Shown piece after piece: positions 17,478-27,009 of a stretch of DNA of 39,310 nucleotides. The first letter of the stretch is position 1. Each line of letters begins with the position of its first letter. Below the pieces are notes generated by a model, which saw only the letters and a list, made by a program, of their open reading frames with translations, was not told where the DNA came from and ran no database searches. The stretch comes from Desulfobulbaceae bacterium UBA5611 (GTDB lineage: Bacteria; Desulfobacterota; Desulfobulbia; Desulfobulbales; Desulfocapsaceae). Location of the stretch: the NCBI GenBank assembly GCA_002424635.1, contig DIKT01000049.1:5738-45047 (forward strand). The letters are read 5' to 3'. Made by a program: the position numbers and the translations under genes.

Positions 17478-18497
17478 CTAATGATCAGGACCGCTTTTAA
17501 TGGCCATGGCCTCACCTTCAAAGAAATCCTTGATATCGGGCATCTCTGTTTCAAAAAATTTTTTCATCTTTTTTAAGAGATTGACCTCAATCTGCCTGAC
17601 TCTTTCCCGGGAGATATCAAACTTGTCAGCAATATTCTGCAGCGTCAGAGGTTCATCCGTGAGCAGACGCTCTTCCAGAATCATCGTCTCTTTGGCATTG
17701 AGATTCTTCTTCAGAATAACAAGCATATCGGCGAGTTTGGCCTTCATCTGACTACCAGCCACCATATCCTCGATCCCAGGCCCGTTACTCGGGAGAAAAC
17801 TTTTTTGTTCATCTTCCGAATCAGCGCGCACGGGACTTTCCAGCGAAACATCTCCGCCTCCCATGCGTTGACTCATCTCAATGACTTCACTTTCTTTGAC
17901 ATTCAGCCGCTGGGCTAATAATTTTGTCTCTGCCTGAAACCCTTGCGATTCAAGTAATTTTTTTTCCTTATTCAGACTAAAAAACAGCTTCCGCTGGGCC
18001 TGGGTGGTGCCGATCTTAACCAGACGCCAGTTATCCATAATAAATTTAAGAACATAAGCCCGAATCCAGTAGGCGGCATAATAAGAAAATTTAACCCCAC
18101 GATAAGGATCAAACTTCTTGGTCGCCTGAACCAGACCGACATTGCCTTCCTGGATGAGATCCATAAAATTCTGCATCCAATATTTCTGGAAATCCATCGC
18201 TACCTTGACCACCAGACGCAGATTGGAAGAAACCAGTCGGTAAGCCGCATCCTGATCGCCATCTTCCCGAAATTTGATCGCCAGTTCGTCCGCCTCTTCC
18301 CTTGTTAACAACTCATACTGGCTGATCTCCTGCAGATAACGATGCAGGGCCGGATTACTGAGGGCAGGCAGATTCTCCTCATTAGAAAGAGAAACCAGCG
18401 GGTGTTCAAACTGATCGGTTTCCTCACGTTCAACTTCAGGAATATCCAGCAGATCGGCTGGATCTGGGACATCAATTATATTTTTTTTAGGGCTCAT
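17478..18497 (-). CDS. rpoH: RNA polymerase sigma factor RpoH (sigma-32 type)
   Basis: A 339-residue sigma-70-family factor. Region 2 has SSNLRLVVKVAMDFQKYWM, FMDLIQEGNVGLVQATKKFD and YAAYWIRAYVLKFIMDN. Residues 168-175 are QRKLFFSL, matching the RpoH box that separates heat-shock sigma factors from RpoD and RpoS. Region 4 ends with the helix-turn-helix TLQNIADKFDISRERVRQIE. It is about 50 residues longer than E. coli RpoH because of an acidic N-terminal extension (residues 1-50). It probably directs heat-shock genes. It lies first on this strand, 51 bp ahead of the aminotransferase gene. Confidence 0.87.
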   Translation of the reverse strand: MSPKKNIIDVPDPADLLDIPEVEREETDQFEHPLVSLSNEENLPALSNPALHRYLQEISQYELLTREEADELAIKFREDGDQDAAYRLVSSNLRLVVKVAMDFQKYWMQNFMDLIQEGNVGLVQATKKFDPYRGVKFSYYAAYWIRAYVLKFIMDNWRLVKIGTTQAQRKLFFSLNKEKKLLESQGFQAETKLLAQRLNVKESEVIEMSQRMGGGDVSLESPVRADSEDEQKSFLPSNGPGIEDMVAGSQMKAKLADMLVILKKNLNAKETMILEERLLTDEPLTLQNIADKFDISRERVRQIEVNLLKKMKKFFETEMPDIKDFFEGEAMAIKSGPDH

Positions 18498-18738
18498 AGA
18501 AAGGTCTGATTATCAGGCAATATTAATTATAGAAAACATATTATTATTACCCCAGTTCCATCAAAGTGCAATCATTAATATCCTTGAAGAGGATACATAA
18601 CTATCCTGACCAGCACCTAACAATCAAAAAGAATAAAGGATAATTCTATTTTCTTCTTGATCCTTTTATGCTACATGTCTATCTTTCCTTGATTCTGTAA
18701 TTTCTTTTTAAGTATCCCATATAATTTTTCTACAAGCA

Positions 18739-20535
18739 ATGAAACACATTCGAAACTTCTCCATCATCGCCCATATTGATCATGGCAAATCTACCCTGGC
18801 CGACCGTATGATCCAGCTCTGCAATCAGGTGACGGTTCGTGAATTTAAAGACCAGATGCTTGACAATATGGACATCGAGCGCGAACGGGGTATAACCATC
18901 AAAAGCCAGACCATCTGTCTGCCCTATACCGCTCAAGACGGCACCACCTATGAACTGAATCTGGTAGATACCCCCGGTCATGTTGACTTCAGCTATGAGG
19001 TGTCGCGAGCTCTCAGTTCCTGTGAAGGCGCATTGCTCCTCATTGATGCCGCTCAAGGCGTTCAGGCCCAGACTTTGGCCAACTTGTATCTGGCCATGGA
19101 AAATAATCTGGAGATCATTCCGGTTATCAACAAGATAGATCTGCAATCCGCAGAACCGGAAAAAGTAGCGGAACAGATTGAGGATGACCTGGGACTGGAT
19201 CGAGATCACATTCAGCTCTGTTCAGCAAAAACAGGACAGGGTGTCAATGATATCCTGGAGGCCATCGTTAAATTCCTACCTCCTCCTGAGGGCGATCCTG
19301 ACAGTGAGCTGCAGGCCCTTATCTTTGATGCCCATTATGATCCTTTCAGAGGGACCATTATTTCCTGCCGTATCATCAATGGCACCATCAAGGCTGGTGA
19401 CATGATAAAATTCATGTCCAATAACGCCACATACAAGGTTGAAGAGGTCGGCCTGTTCAGAGGAGTCAGCAAGGAGGCACAAAAGCAACTTTCCGCCGGA
19501 CAGATCGGTTATATTCTGGCCGGCATCAAAACCATCAGTGATACCCGGCCCGGCGATACCATCACCCATAAAGACAGGCCCTGCGCCAAGGCCCTGGCTG
19601 GTTTTAAAATGGTGCAGCAGGTAGTCTTTTCTTCCATCTATCCTATATCCACCGATGATTACGAAAATCTGGCCACCGCCATTGAAAAACTACAGCTTAA
19701 TGATGCCGCCCTGACCTTTCAAAAAGACTCATCCGTAGCCCTGGGTTTTGGCTTCCGCTGCGGCTTCCTGGGTCTGCTCCATCTGGAAGTCATCCAGGAA
19801 CGGCTGGAACGGGAATTTGATATCTCTCTTATTCTGACCGTCCCTTCCGTTAAATACAACTTCTATCTCAACGATGACAGCATGGTGGAGGTGGACAACC
19901 CCGCCCATTTTCCCGATCCGGCCAAGGTCAGCCGGGTGGAAGAACCCTATATCAAGGCCACCATCCTCATGCCGGAGAGATACATGGGTGTGGTCATGGC
20001 CTTATGTATGGAACGACGGGGCGAAAATACCCACTACCATTACCCCATGCCCGGCCGCATAGAGCTGACCTGCGAATTGCCGCTGGCCGAAGTGATCTAT
20101 GATTTTTACGATAAATTAAAATCAGCCACCCAGGGATATGGCTCATTTGATTACGCTCTTTATGATTATCGCAGAAGTGATCTGGTCAAACTGGACATTC
20201 TGGTCAACGGTGAACTGGTCGATGCCCTTTCCCAACTGGTGCATCGGGCCAATTCCCGGGCACGTGGCCTGCATGCCTGTGAACAGCTCCAACGCGAGAT
20301 CCCCAGACAGATGTTTAAGATCGCCATTCAAGCTGCTATCGGCGGCACGATTGTCGCTCGCACCACCATATCGGCCCTGCGCAAAGATGTTATTGCCAAA
20401 TGTTATGGCGGTGATATCTCCAGAAAAAGAAAACTGCTGGAGAAACAAAAGGCGGGAAAGAAAAGGATGAAGACGGTAGGCAATGTGGAGATTCCCCAAA
20501 AAGCCTTTTTAGCGGTGCTCAAGTCTGACCAATAA
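18739..20535 (+). CDS. lepA: Elongation factor 4 (LepA)
   Basis: A 598-residue ribosome-dependent GTPase, of normal length (E. coli 599). G1 is AHIDHGKSTLADR, G3 DTPGHVDFSYE, G4 NKIDL and G5 SAKTG. The EF-G-like domains follow, with GFRCGFLGLLHLEVIQERLE, and the LepA-specific C-terminal domain ends CYGGDISRKRKLLEKQKAGK plus KRMK. It is a cytoplasmic translation factor implicated in initiation and elongation quality. No Shine-Dalgarno is seen before the ATG, but the N terminus MKHIRNFSIIAHID is exactly that expected. It ends at a shared terminator. Confidence 0.97.
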   Translation: MKHIRNFSIIAHIDHGKSTLADRMIQLCNQVTVREFKDQMLDNMDIERERGITIKSQTICLPYTAQDGTTYELNLVDTPGHVDFSYEVSRALSSCEGALLLIDAAQGVQAQTLANLYLAMENNLEIIPVINKIDLQSAEPEKVAEQIEDDLGLDRDHIQLCSAKTGQGVNDILEAIVKFLPPPEGDPDSELQALIFDAHYDPFRGTIISCRIINGTIKAGDMIKFMSNNATYKVEEVGLFRGVSKEAQKQLSAGQIGYILAGIKTISDTRPGDTITHKDRPCAKALAGFKMVQQVVFSSIYPISTDDYENLATAIEKLQLNDAALTFQKDSSVALGFGFRCGFLGLLHLEVIQERLEREFDISLILTVPSVKYNFYLNDDSMVEVDNPAHFPDPAKVSRVEEPYIKATILMPERYMGVVMALCMERRGENTHYHYPMPGRIELTCELPLAEVIYDFYDKLKSATQGYGSFDYALYDYRRSDLVKLDILVNGELVDALSQLVHRANSRARGLHACEQLQREIPRQMFKIAIQAAIGGTIVARTTISALRKDVIAKCYGGDISRKRKLLEKQKAGKKRMKTVGNVEIPQKAFLAVLKSDQ

Positions 20536-20565
20536 TAAACAGAACCCCGTCATAGTTACTGAAAT

Positions 20566-20605
20566 AAAAAGGATGATTCAGGCTCCAGCCCTAATCATCC
20601 TTTTT
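20566..20605. terminator. Bidirectional terminator between lepA and the two-CW gene
   Basis: AAAAAGGATGATT (20566-20578) pairs perfectly with AATCATCCTTTTT (20593-20605) over 13 bp around a 14-nt loop. It has T runs on both strands, so it can serve both convergent genes. Confidence 0.9.
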
Positions 20606-20629
20606 ATTTTATGAGCCGTCAGGATCGTG

Positions 20630-20914
20630 CTATTGATCGTCTTTATCCATAAATTGAGGACAATTACAAATCTTACGATCGAGAACGTCGACACCCTTCT
20701 GAGCCATAATGCTCAGAATCTCCTCTCTGGTAAATTGACAATCCTTCTGCCGGCTAACATAAACCAGACAATCTGTACAGATATGAAAAGAACTGGCATC
20801 TAAATCATGAATAATTTCCCAGCATAGCTTGGCCGATTGTTCCTTTGCCGGACATTTTTTGCCCTCATCACACTTCATGATCTCCCAGCATGGCCATTCA
20901 GAACGAAGCGACAT
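20630..20914 (-). CDS. Small Cys-rich two-CW domain protein
   Basis: A 94-residue soluble protein with eleven Cys. It carries two Cys-Trp motifs, PCWEIMKC and LCWEIIHD, then CTDCLVYV and a C-terminal CNCPQF. This is the layout of the two-CW family found in anaerobic Desulfobacterota. The Cys spacing suggests metal binding (zinc or iron-sulfur), but the function is unknown. GGAG lies upstream of the ATG. It converges on lepA and is not in an evident operon. Confidence 0.75.
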   Translation of the reverse strand: MSLRSEWPCWEIMKCDEGKKCPAKEQSAKLCWEIIHDLDASSFHICTDCLVYVSRQKDCQFTREEILSIMAQKGVDVLDRKICNCPQFMDKDDQ

Positions 20915-21017
20915 GGTGTTTTTTATCTCCTACTACTAGCAATCAATTAACGTCTGATGATCAAAAAACTGCTCATCACAACAAAAAAACATACGTATTT
21001 TTACTCAATAATAAAAA

Positions 21018-21605
21018 CTAATCTACTTTAGAAAAAGAAGCAAGAGCGCTCTCCAGCTCATCCTTGCCCTGACCTGTTACAGCCGAGAACAGGATGCGCT
21101 GCTTGGAATCAATAGCGTGGCCGGCATCCAGAATCCTGGCATTCTTGACCCTCTCATTACCGGACAATTTATCCATCTTGGTATAGACCGGTAAAAAAGG
21201 AATATTTCTTTCCCGCAACCAGCCAAGAAGCTGAGTGTCATATTCCTTGGCCTCATGTCGCAGATCCAAAATAACTACGACACAGCAGAGCGTCTTGCGG
21301 CTCTCCAGATAGGCAGTGATCAGGGCTTGCCAGTTATCCTGCATGCCCTTGGCCACCTTGGCATAGCCATAACCTGGCAAATCGACAAGATAAACTTTAC
21401 CAGCGACTTCAAAAAAATTAAGTCCTTGCGTTTTCCCGGGACGGCCACTGACCTTAACCAGACTTTTGCGGCCGACCAGGGTATTCATCAGACTTGATTT
21501 GCCCACATTCGAACGGCCGGCAAAAGCAATCTCGGGCAGAGACGGCGGGGGCAGCTGAGATAGGCTATGGACGCTTAAAAGAAACTGGATATCAACAAAA
21601 TTCAT
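21018..21605 (-). CDS. engB: Ribosome biogenesis GTPase EngB (YsxC/YihA)
   Basis: A 195-residue TRAFAC-class GTPase needed for large ribosomal subunit assembly. G1 is GRSNVGKSSLMN, G2 contains GKTQGLNFF, G3 is DLPGYGYAK and G4 TKMDK; length is typical. GAGG precedes ATG 21605. It lies downstream of hisI and hisG on the same strand and is probably co-transcribed with them. Confidence 0.96.
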   Translation of the reverse strand: MNFVDIQFLLSVHSLSQLPPPSLPEIAFAGRSNVGKSSLMNTLVGRKSLVKVSGRPGKTQGLNFFEVAGKVYLVDLPGYGYAKVAKGMQDNWQALITAYLESRKTLCCVVVILDLRHEAKEYDTQLLGWLRERNIPFLPVYTKMDKLSGNERVKNARILDAGHAIDSKQRILFSAVTGQGKDELESALASFSKVD

Positions 21606-21682
21606 ACAATGTATCCTCTTCCCGGCTCATCAAACAACCAGAAGATAAATGCCAGCCATCTACCAACCCAGGCTAATCAAAG

Positions 21683-22564
21683 TCAAATTACTTTATTGAG
21701 AGCATATTCAATAATACCCTCGGCCCCATTTTTCTTCAGCTTCGGAATAAGATCCCGCACTGCATCCTCCGAGACGACAGTTTCCACCGAATACCACTCC
21801 TGCTGATAGAGATGGGCCACTGTGGGGGCATTAAGACTGGGCAGCAGCTTGATGATCTGATCGATAATATTATGAGGGACATTCATTTTCAGACCAACAA
21901 TCCGATCAGCATTCAACGAGCCCTGTAGAAGAAGGGCCACATTTTCCATTTTCTCCCGTTTCCACGGATCAGCCCAGGCATCTTTATTGGCAATAAACTG
22001 GGTGTTGGATTCCATCAACTCATGAATAATGCGCAGACCATGGGCCCTTATGGTACTCTCGGTTTCAGTAACCTCAACAATCGCATCGGCAAGCCCGGAG
22101 ACTACTTTGGCTTCGGTCGCCCCCCAGGAAAACTCAATATCGACGTTGATTTTGCGCTGCTGAAAAAATTCCCTGGTCACATTCACCAGTTCTGTTGCTA
22201 TTTTTTTTCCTTCCAGATCCTCAATGGTATGAATATCAGAGTCACCGGCCACCGCAATCACCCACCGGGTCGGTCTCCTGCTTACTTTGGAATAGACCAG
22301 ATCACAGACAATCACCGCCTCTGACTTATTCTCCATGGTCCAGTCTTTACCGGTAATACCGGCATCAAGAATGCCACTTTCAACATAACGTGACATCTCC
22401 TGAGGCCTGCAGATTGAACATTCAAGCTCCGGGTCATCAATTTCAGGAAAATAATTACGAGATCTTGGCTTGATCAGCCATCCTGCCTTTTCAAACAATT
22501 CTATGGTAGCCTTTTCGAGGCTTCCTTTGGGAAGTCCCAGCTTAAGCTGCTTGATTGTCTCCAT
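21683..22564 (-). CDS. hisG: ATP phosphoribosyltransferase, long form (HisG)
   Basis: Catalyses the first step of histidine synthesis, joining ATP and PRPP. The protein is about 293 residues, the long form with a C-terminal ACT-like regulatory domain (from about residue 215, ending near YQQEWYSVETVVSEDAV), so it should be feedback-inhibited by histidine without needing HisZ. Catalytic-domain blocks include LGLPKGSLEKATIELF, DAGITGKDW and GLADAIVEVTETESTIRAHG. ATG 22564 is preferred over the in-frame GTG at 22576 because GGAG lies 6 nt before it. It follows hisI directly. Confidence 0.95.
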   Translation of the reverse strand: METIKQLKLGLPKGSLEKATIELFEKAGWLIKPRSRNYFPEIDDPELECSICRPQEMSRYVESGILDAGITGKDWTMENKSEAVIVCDLVYSKVSRRPTRWVIAVAGDSDIHTIEDLEGKKIATELVNVTREFFQQRKINVDIEFSWGATEAKVVSGLADAIVEVTETESTIRAHGLRIIHELMESNTQFIANKDAWADPWKREKMENVALLLQGSLNADRIVGLKMNVPHNIIDQIIKLLPSLNAPTVAHLYQQEWYSVETVVSEDAVRDLIPKLKKNGAEGIIEYALNKVI

Positions 22565-22643
22565 CTTTGGCTCCACTTTTCTCTATTATTATTACCAGCA
22601 ATGCCTATCATGAAAGGCTTATTTATTGACCCGTCCCAAAAGC

Positions 22644-23033
22644 TTACTTTTTCCCATACACTTCTTGCGGATCAAAGATCTTGGTCCCCACCTGAGAGAG
22701 CTCCCCACCTGCAAGCCGTCGAAAAAAACAGGAACGATGGCCGGTATGACAGGCCGCGCCTCCCAGTTGTTCTACTTTGAAGATAACGGTATCGGCATCA
22801 CAATCTACCAAAATCTCATGAATCATCTGCACATGGCCGGATGACTCACCTTTGAGCCATAGCTTATTGCGCGACCGGCTCCAATAATGGGCCTTGCCAG
22901 TCTCCAGAGTTTTTTCCCAGGCCAGTTTATTGATATAGGCCAGCATAAGAACCTCACCACTCTCATATTCCTGAGCAATGGCCGGCAGCAAGCCGCTCTC
23001 TGATTTATCAAAACACAATTGCAACGTCTTCAT
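22644..23033 (-). CDS. hisI: Phosphoribosyl-AMP cyclohydrolase (HisI)
   Basis: A 129-residue monofunctional enzyme that opens the adenine ring of phosphoribosyl-AMP in histidine synthesis. Signature blocks are VLMLAYINKLAWEKTLETG, AHYWSRSRNKLWLKGESSGH, VDCDADTVIF (metal-binding DCDxD) and CHTGHRSCFFR with the zinc-ligand Cys. There is no HisE domain, so the pyrophosphohydrolase must be a separate gene. AGGA lies before the ATG. It is first in the hisI-hisG-engB unit. Confidence 0.96.
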   Translation of the reverse strand: MKTLQLCFDKSESGLLPAIAQEYESGEVLMLAYINKLAWEKTLETGKAHYWSRSRNKLWLKGESSGHVQMIHEILVDCDADTVIFKVEQLGGAACHTGHRSCFFRRLAGGELSQVGTKIFDPQEVYGKK

Positions 23034-23379
23034 CTTATCCTGACTATCAGTTACCGGTTGAATGGCATGTCCAGGCCTGTCTTAATTGCTTTCATCTTTG
23101 GCACTTCCTTGCCTTAACAATGGCACAAGATGCTTTGGCCACTTCAATTTGGCTCATTCTATCTAAGAATTTACCAAAAATTTCAACTTTATGCCGCCTG
23201 CCATTCTTTGTCAAGTTATAGCTCCAATAGTCCTTACTGGTAACAATGTGCAGGCATTTATTGCCAAACAAGAAACAATGAGATAACATGAGCAATTCAT
23301 GGTATACATAGCTGAAATCTGTAGCCAATTGATATGAGTTTATCAGGCTATCCTACTTTTTTTACTGGAACAATTTCAT
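23034..23379. other. Gene-free spacer between hisI and the FKBP gene
   Basis: These 346 bases separate two divergent genes and should hold both promoters. A 78-codon TTG-started reading frame on the minus strand has no Shine-Dalgarno and no recognisable domain, so it is not called. No strong dyad or terminator was found. Confidence 0.5.
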
Positions 23380-23826
23380 ATGAAACAAATACAACAGAAT
23401 GATAAAGTTACCCTTATTTACACTGGAAAGTTAGAAAACGGCACAATTTTTCAGGACAGCAATGAATCTGAACCCTTAGTGATCACCATTGGGAACCTTG
23501 ATGTTCCACCCTCAGTCGAACAAGCCCTCATCGGTATGGCCGAAGGAGATAACAAACAGATACGACTTGAACCAGATGAAGGATATGGCCCACGACGAAA
23601 GGACTTGCTGCAGACACTGCATAAAAATACCCTTGCCGACAAAATAAGCCCTGCCGTAGGAATGATCCTATCTTTAAAAATAGAAAAAGACGGCATAGAA
23701 CATCACCTGCCTGCTACGGTGGTTGAGGTCAATGATGATACTATCGTTGTTGATTACAATCATCCCCTGGCCGGACATAACCTTATGATTGACATTACTG
23801 TAATGGCTATAGAGAAAGCCTCGTAA
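23380..23826 (+). CDS. FKBP-type peptidyl-prolyl isomerase, SlyD-like
   Basis: A 148-residue two-domain FKBP. The catalytic fold is split, NDKVTLIYTGKLENGTIFQD and the C-terminal ITVMAIE strand, around an insert-in-flap chaperone domain with PDEGYGPRRKDLLQTL. This is the SlyD/FkpB pattern. The His-rich metal-binding tail of E. coli SlyD is absent. No signal peptide is present, so it is cytoplasmic and likely a folding helper. It is monocistronic by position. Confidence 0.92.
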   Translation: MKQIQQNDKVTLIYTGKLENGTIFQDSNESEPLVITIGNLDVPPSVEQALIGMAEGDNKQIRLEPDEGYGPRRKDLLQTLHKNTLADKISPAVGMILSLKIEKDGIEHHLPATVVEVNDDTIVVDYNHPLAGHNLMIDITVMAIEKAS

Positions 23827-23936
23827 TAATCTCCTGGGTGCCTTGAAAATGGTCTTTTTTCCCCCGCATTTTGGCGTTATGTTTAAATATTTATTCTTGG
23901 GATATCAAGTTATATGCCTGCGGTAAATTTCCTAGG

Positions 23937-23966
23937 CCTTGATTTTGAAAACCCTCATTTTTCAAG
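23937..23966. repeat. Dispersed intergenic hairpin repeat, copy 3
   Basis: TTGAAAA (23945-23951) and TTTTCAA (23959-23965) form a perfect 7-bp stem around CCCTCAT, preceded by CCTTGATT as in copy 4. It lies upstream of cheA. Confidence 0.5.
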
Positions 23967-24042
23967 CCACTCATGCAATATTTGCAGATTTTTAATGATC
24001 GTTGATGTTATTTTTTCAATTTCTACTGAAGGAGCCCAATAA

Positions 24043-26886
24043 ATGCAAATCGAAGATGATGAAATACTCCAAGGTTTTATTGAAGAATCCCTCGAACATC
24101 TTGCCGACATTGAAACTGATCTCCTCGCCATAGAAAAAGCAGGCGCCAATATAGATGAAAACCTGGTAAACAAGGTCTTCAGAGCAGCTCATTCCATCAA
24201 GGGTGGGGCTGGCTTTATGGGATTGACGGTGATTCAGGAGCTGTCTCATGCCATGGAGAATATTCTGGGTATGATCCGCAGCAGGAAACTTGTACCAAAC
24301 CCTGAGATTGTCAATGTCCTCCTCCAGGGTTCTGATAAACTGGAGGCCATGATTAATAATATCCAGGTCAGCAATGATGAAGATATCACTGAGCATCTCA
24401 TCCCCTTAAACGCCATCGCCGAAGGTAATGCGCGGCAGCCTGCAGCGCCAAAGCTGGCAATAGTAGCAGAACCCATGATCACAGCCACCGCCGAACCTGT
24501 CCGCACGGAAGCTATCCCGCCTGAACCAGTGCCGGAGCCGGAGCCAGAAACGGCTCCTGTGGTCGCCGTAAAAGCCGATCCGCCAGTAGTTGCTGCCACC
24601 CCCATATCACCTATAGCGCCGACAACTGCCTCGGAGACCACTTCAGCCGCTCCCCCGGTAAAGACTGATTCCAGCCTCAGGGTCCATGTCAGCCTGCTTG
24701 ATTCACTCATGACCCTGGCCGGCGAACTGGTGCTCAGCCGCAATCAGCTGCTGCAGACTATCGGCTCCAATGACCTGCGTAATGCAGAGGCCGTGGGACA
24801 ACGAATTGACCTGATCACTTCGGAACTGCAGGAAGCCATCATGCTGACCAGAATGCAGCCCATTGGCAATGTGTTCAGCAAGTTTCCCCGGGTGGTGCGC
24901 GACCTGTCCAAACAGCTTAACAAAACCATTGAGCTCACCATTGTCGGCAATGACGTCGAGCTGGATAAAACAATTATTGAGTCGATCAATGATCCTTTGA
25001 CCCATTTAATCCGTAATTCGGTTGATCATGGTATTGAAATGCCCTCTGATCGAAAGCTGATCGGCAAATCGGAAAAAGGTATTATCATCCTGAAAGCCTA
25101 TCATGAAGCAGGTCAGGTTGTTATCCAGATCCTTGATGATGGCAAAGGTCTCGATGGTGAGGCTCTGGCGGCAAGCGCTATAAGTAAAGGCCTGATCACT
25201 GCCGAGCAGGCTTTGATCATGTCCGATAAAGAGAAGGTCAATCTGATCTTTCTGCCAGGTTTCTCCATGGCCAAAAAAGTCACCGATGTCTCTGGTCGCG
25301 GCGTCGGCATGGATGTTGTCAAAACCAATCTTGACAAACTGGGCGGTCAGGTAGAGATCGTCTCTGAGGTCGGCAACGGCACCACTATCTCCATCAAACT
25401 GCCCTTGACTCTGGCTATCATTCCTTGTCAAATTATCACTACCGGCGGCGAACGATACGCCATTCCCCAGGTTAATCTGGAAGAGCTCCTGCGCATCCCG
25501 GCCAATCAGGTGAAAAAACGGGTGGAAAAAGTCGGCAATGCTGAAGTTGTCCGTCTGCGTGGCAACCTCTTGCCTTTAATCAGACTGGCTGATGTTATAG
25601 AAGCAGACCGCACCTATTGGGATCAGGCTGAAAACGAACAAAAAGAGGACAGACGCGGCAGTATTGCTGATCGCCGCGGCAAAATCTCACCTTATTTTCA
25701 TAGCAGTGAAGAACAGGAAGAAGGAGATAAATCCATTAATGCTGAACGTGCCATCCCGGATCGTCGACAGGCCGCTGCCAGCGCTCTGAACATTGTCGTG
25801 GTCTCTACCAGCTCAATGAAATACGGTCTTATCGTTGATCGCCTGCAGGATTCGGAGGAGATCGTCATCAAGCCGTTAGGTCGCCATCTGCAACAATGCA
25901 AGGGCTATGCCGGAGCCACTATTATGGGTGATGGCCGCATTGCCTTGATACTTGACGTCACCAATCTGGCCCGAATGGCACATCTGACCTCCGTCGATGG
26001 CACCGACCGCGCCAATGAGGTGGCCATGGCGGCCGCAGAATTGAAGCGGTCTCAAAAAGACAAACAGGCACTCCTGATCTTCCGCAACTCAGAACATGAA
26101 CAGTTTGCCGTCCCCTTGAATCAGGTGGAACGCATTGAAAAAATCCAGCGCTCGGAGATCGAAAACATGGGAGGACGTCGCGTCATGCAGTATCGAGGCG
26201 GCAGCCTGGCTCTGATTACAGTCAATGACATTGCGACCGTTCATCCTTTGGCCGACCAGGAAGAGTTGCTGGTCATAGTCTTTCATATCTGTTCCAAACC
26301 GATTGGTCTATTAGCCATTGGTCCCATTGATGCGATAGAAATAACCTCAGAGGTTGATGGTACCACCCTGAAACAACCTGGAATCATGGGCTCCATCATT
26401 ATTGACGGTAATACCACCATGCTTGTGGATGTCTTTGAGATAGTGCAATCCCTTTATCCTGACTGGTTCGCTGAAAAGCCAGTGTTTGAAGCGGATCAAC
26501 ACAGCGGTGCTATACCGACTGTTCTGATTGCCGAAGATTCCAACTTTTTTCGCAATCAAGTCAAAAGTTATATGACCGAATCAGGTTATAAGGTCATTGA
26601 AGGAGCAGACGGGGCTATTGCCTGGGATTTACTCCAAAAGCATGCTGATGAGATATCGATCATCGTCACTGATATCGAGATGCCCAACATGAACGGCTTT
26701 GAATTAACAGAAACAATCAGGAAAAATCCAAAATATAACAATATTCCTATTATTGCCCTGACTACTCTGGCGGCGGATGAGGATGTCGCCAAAGGAAAAG
26801 CCGTCGGTATTGATGAATATCATATCAAATTGGACAAGGAGAAATTAATGGCCTGTGTTCATGATTACATAAAGCGCCTATATTAA
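24043..26886 (+). CDS. cheA: Hybrid chemotaxis histidine kinase CheA with C-terminal receiver
   Basis: A 947-residue cytoplasmic kinase. An HPt domain comes first (His50 in RAAHSIKGGAGFMG). A Pro/Ala/Glu-rich linker (about 135-205) stands where a P2 domain would be. P3 dimerisation (LLDSLMTLAGELVLSRNQ) and the P4 ATPase (HLIRNSVDHGIE, GRGVGMDVVKTNLDKLGG) follow. The P5 CheW-like domain is interrupted by a charged insert (about 520-580) with repeated DRR motifs. A second CheW-like region (about 660-795) precedes a receiver with phospho-Asp877 (VTDIEMPNMNG). It heads a che cluster. AAGGAG precedes the ATG. A receiver on CheA usually serves as phosphate sink or output, as in FrzE-like systems. 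Confidence 0.95.
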   Translation: MQIEDDEILQGFIEESLEHLADIETDLLAIEKAGANIDENLVNKVFRAAHSIKGGAGFMGLTVIQELSHAMENILGMIRSRKLVPNPEIVNVLLQGSDKLEAMINNIQVSNDEDITEHLIPLNAIAEGNARQPAAPKLAIVAEPMITATAEPVRTEAIPPEPVPEPEPETAPVVAVKADPPVVAATPISPIAPTTASETTSAAPPVKTDSSLRVHVSLLDSLMTLAGELVLSRNQLLQTIGSNDLRNAEAVGQRIDLITSELQEAIMLTRMQPIGNVFSKFPRVVRDLSKQLNKTIELTIVGNDVELDKTIIESINDPLTHLIRNSVDHGIEMPSDRKLIGKSEKGIIILKAYHEAGQVVIQILDDGKGLDGEALAASAISKGLITAEQALIMSDKEKVNLIFLPGFSMAKKVTDVSGRGVGMDVVKTNLDKLGGQVEIVSEVGNGTTISIKLPLTLAIIPCQIITTGGERYAIPQVNLEELLRIPANQVKKRVEKVGNAEVVRLRGNLLPLIRLADVIEADRTYWDQAENEQKEDRRGSIADRRGKISPYFHSSEEQEEGDKSINAERAIPDRRQAAASALNIVVVSTSSMKYGLIVDRLQDSEEIVIKPLGRHLQQCKGYAGATIMGDGRIALILDVTNLARMAHLTSVDGTDRANEVAMAAAELKRSQKDKQALLIFRNSEHEQFAVPLNQVERIEKIQRSEIENMGGRRVMQYRGGSLALITVNDIATVHPLADQEELLVIVFHICSKPIGLLAIGPIDAIEITSEVDGTTLKQPGIMGSIIIDGNTTMLVDVFEIVQSLYPDWFAEKPVFEADQHSGAIPTVLIAEDSNFFRNQVKSYMTESGYKVIEGADGAIAWDLLQKHADEISIIVTDIEMPNMNGFELTETIRKNPKYNNIPIIALTTLAADEDVAKGKAVGIDEYHIKLDKEKLMACVHDYIKRLY

Positions 26887-27009
26887 CTGTCTAACGACAG
26901 AGCAAGCCAGCCATAGCAGAATCATATTAAATGCTCCTGAGCAAAATAGTCAGGAACAATGACCGATATCTCTTTTATCAATCCATGTTGCTTTGTTAAA
27001 AGGAACTAA

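Noticed and set aside
23092..23328. 78-codon frame upstream of hisI on the minus strand
   Set aside because: TTG start, no Shine-Dalgarno and no recognised domain; it is left as uncalled spacer.
24246..24743. 165-codon Ser/Gly/Ala-rich open frame on the minus strand
   Set aside because: It is antisense to the Pro/Ala-rich linker of cheA; the odd composition is the mirror of that linker.
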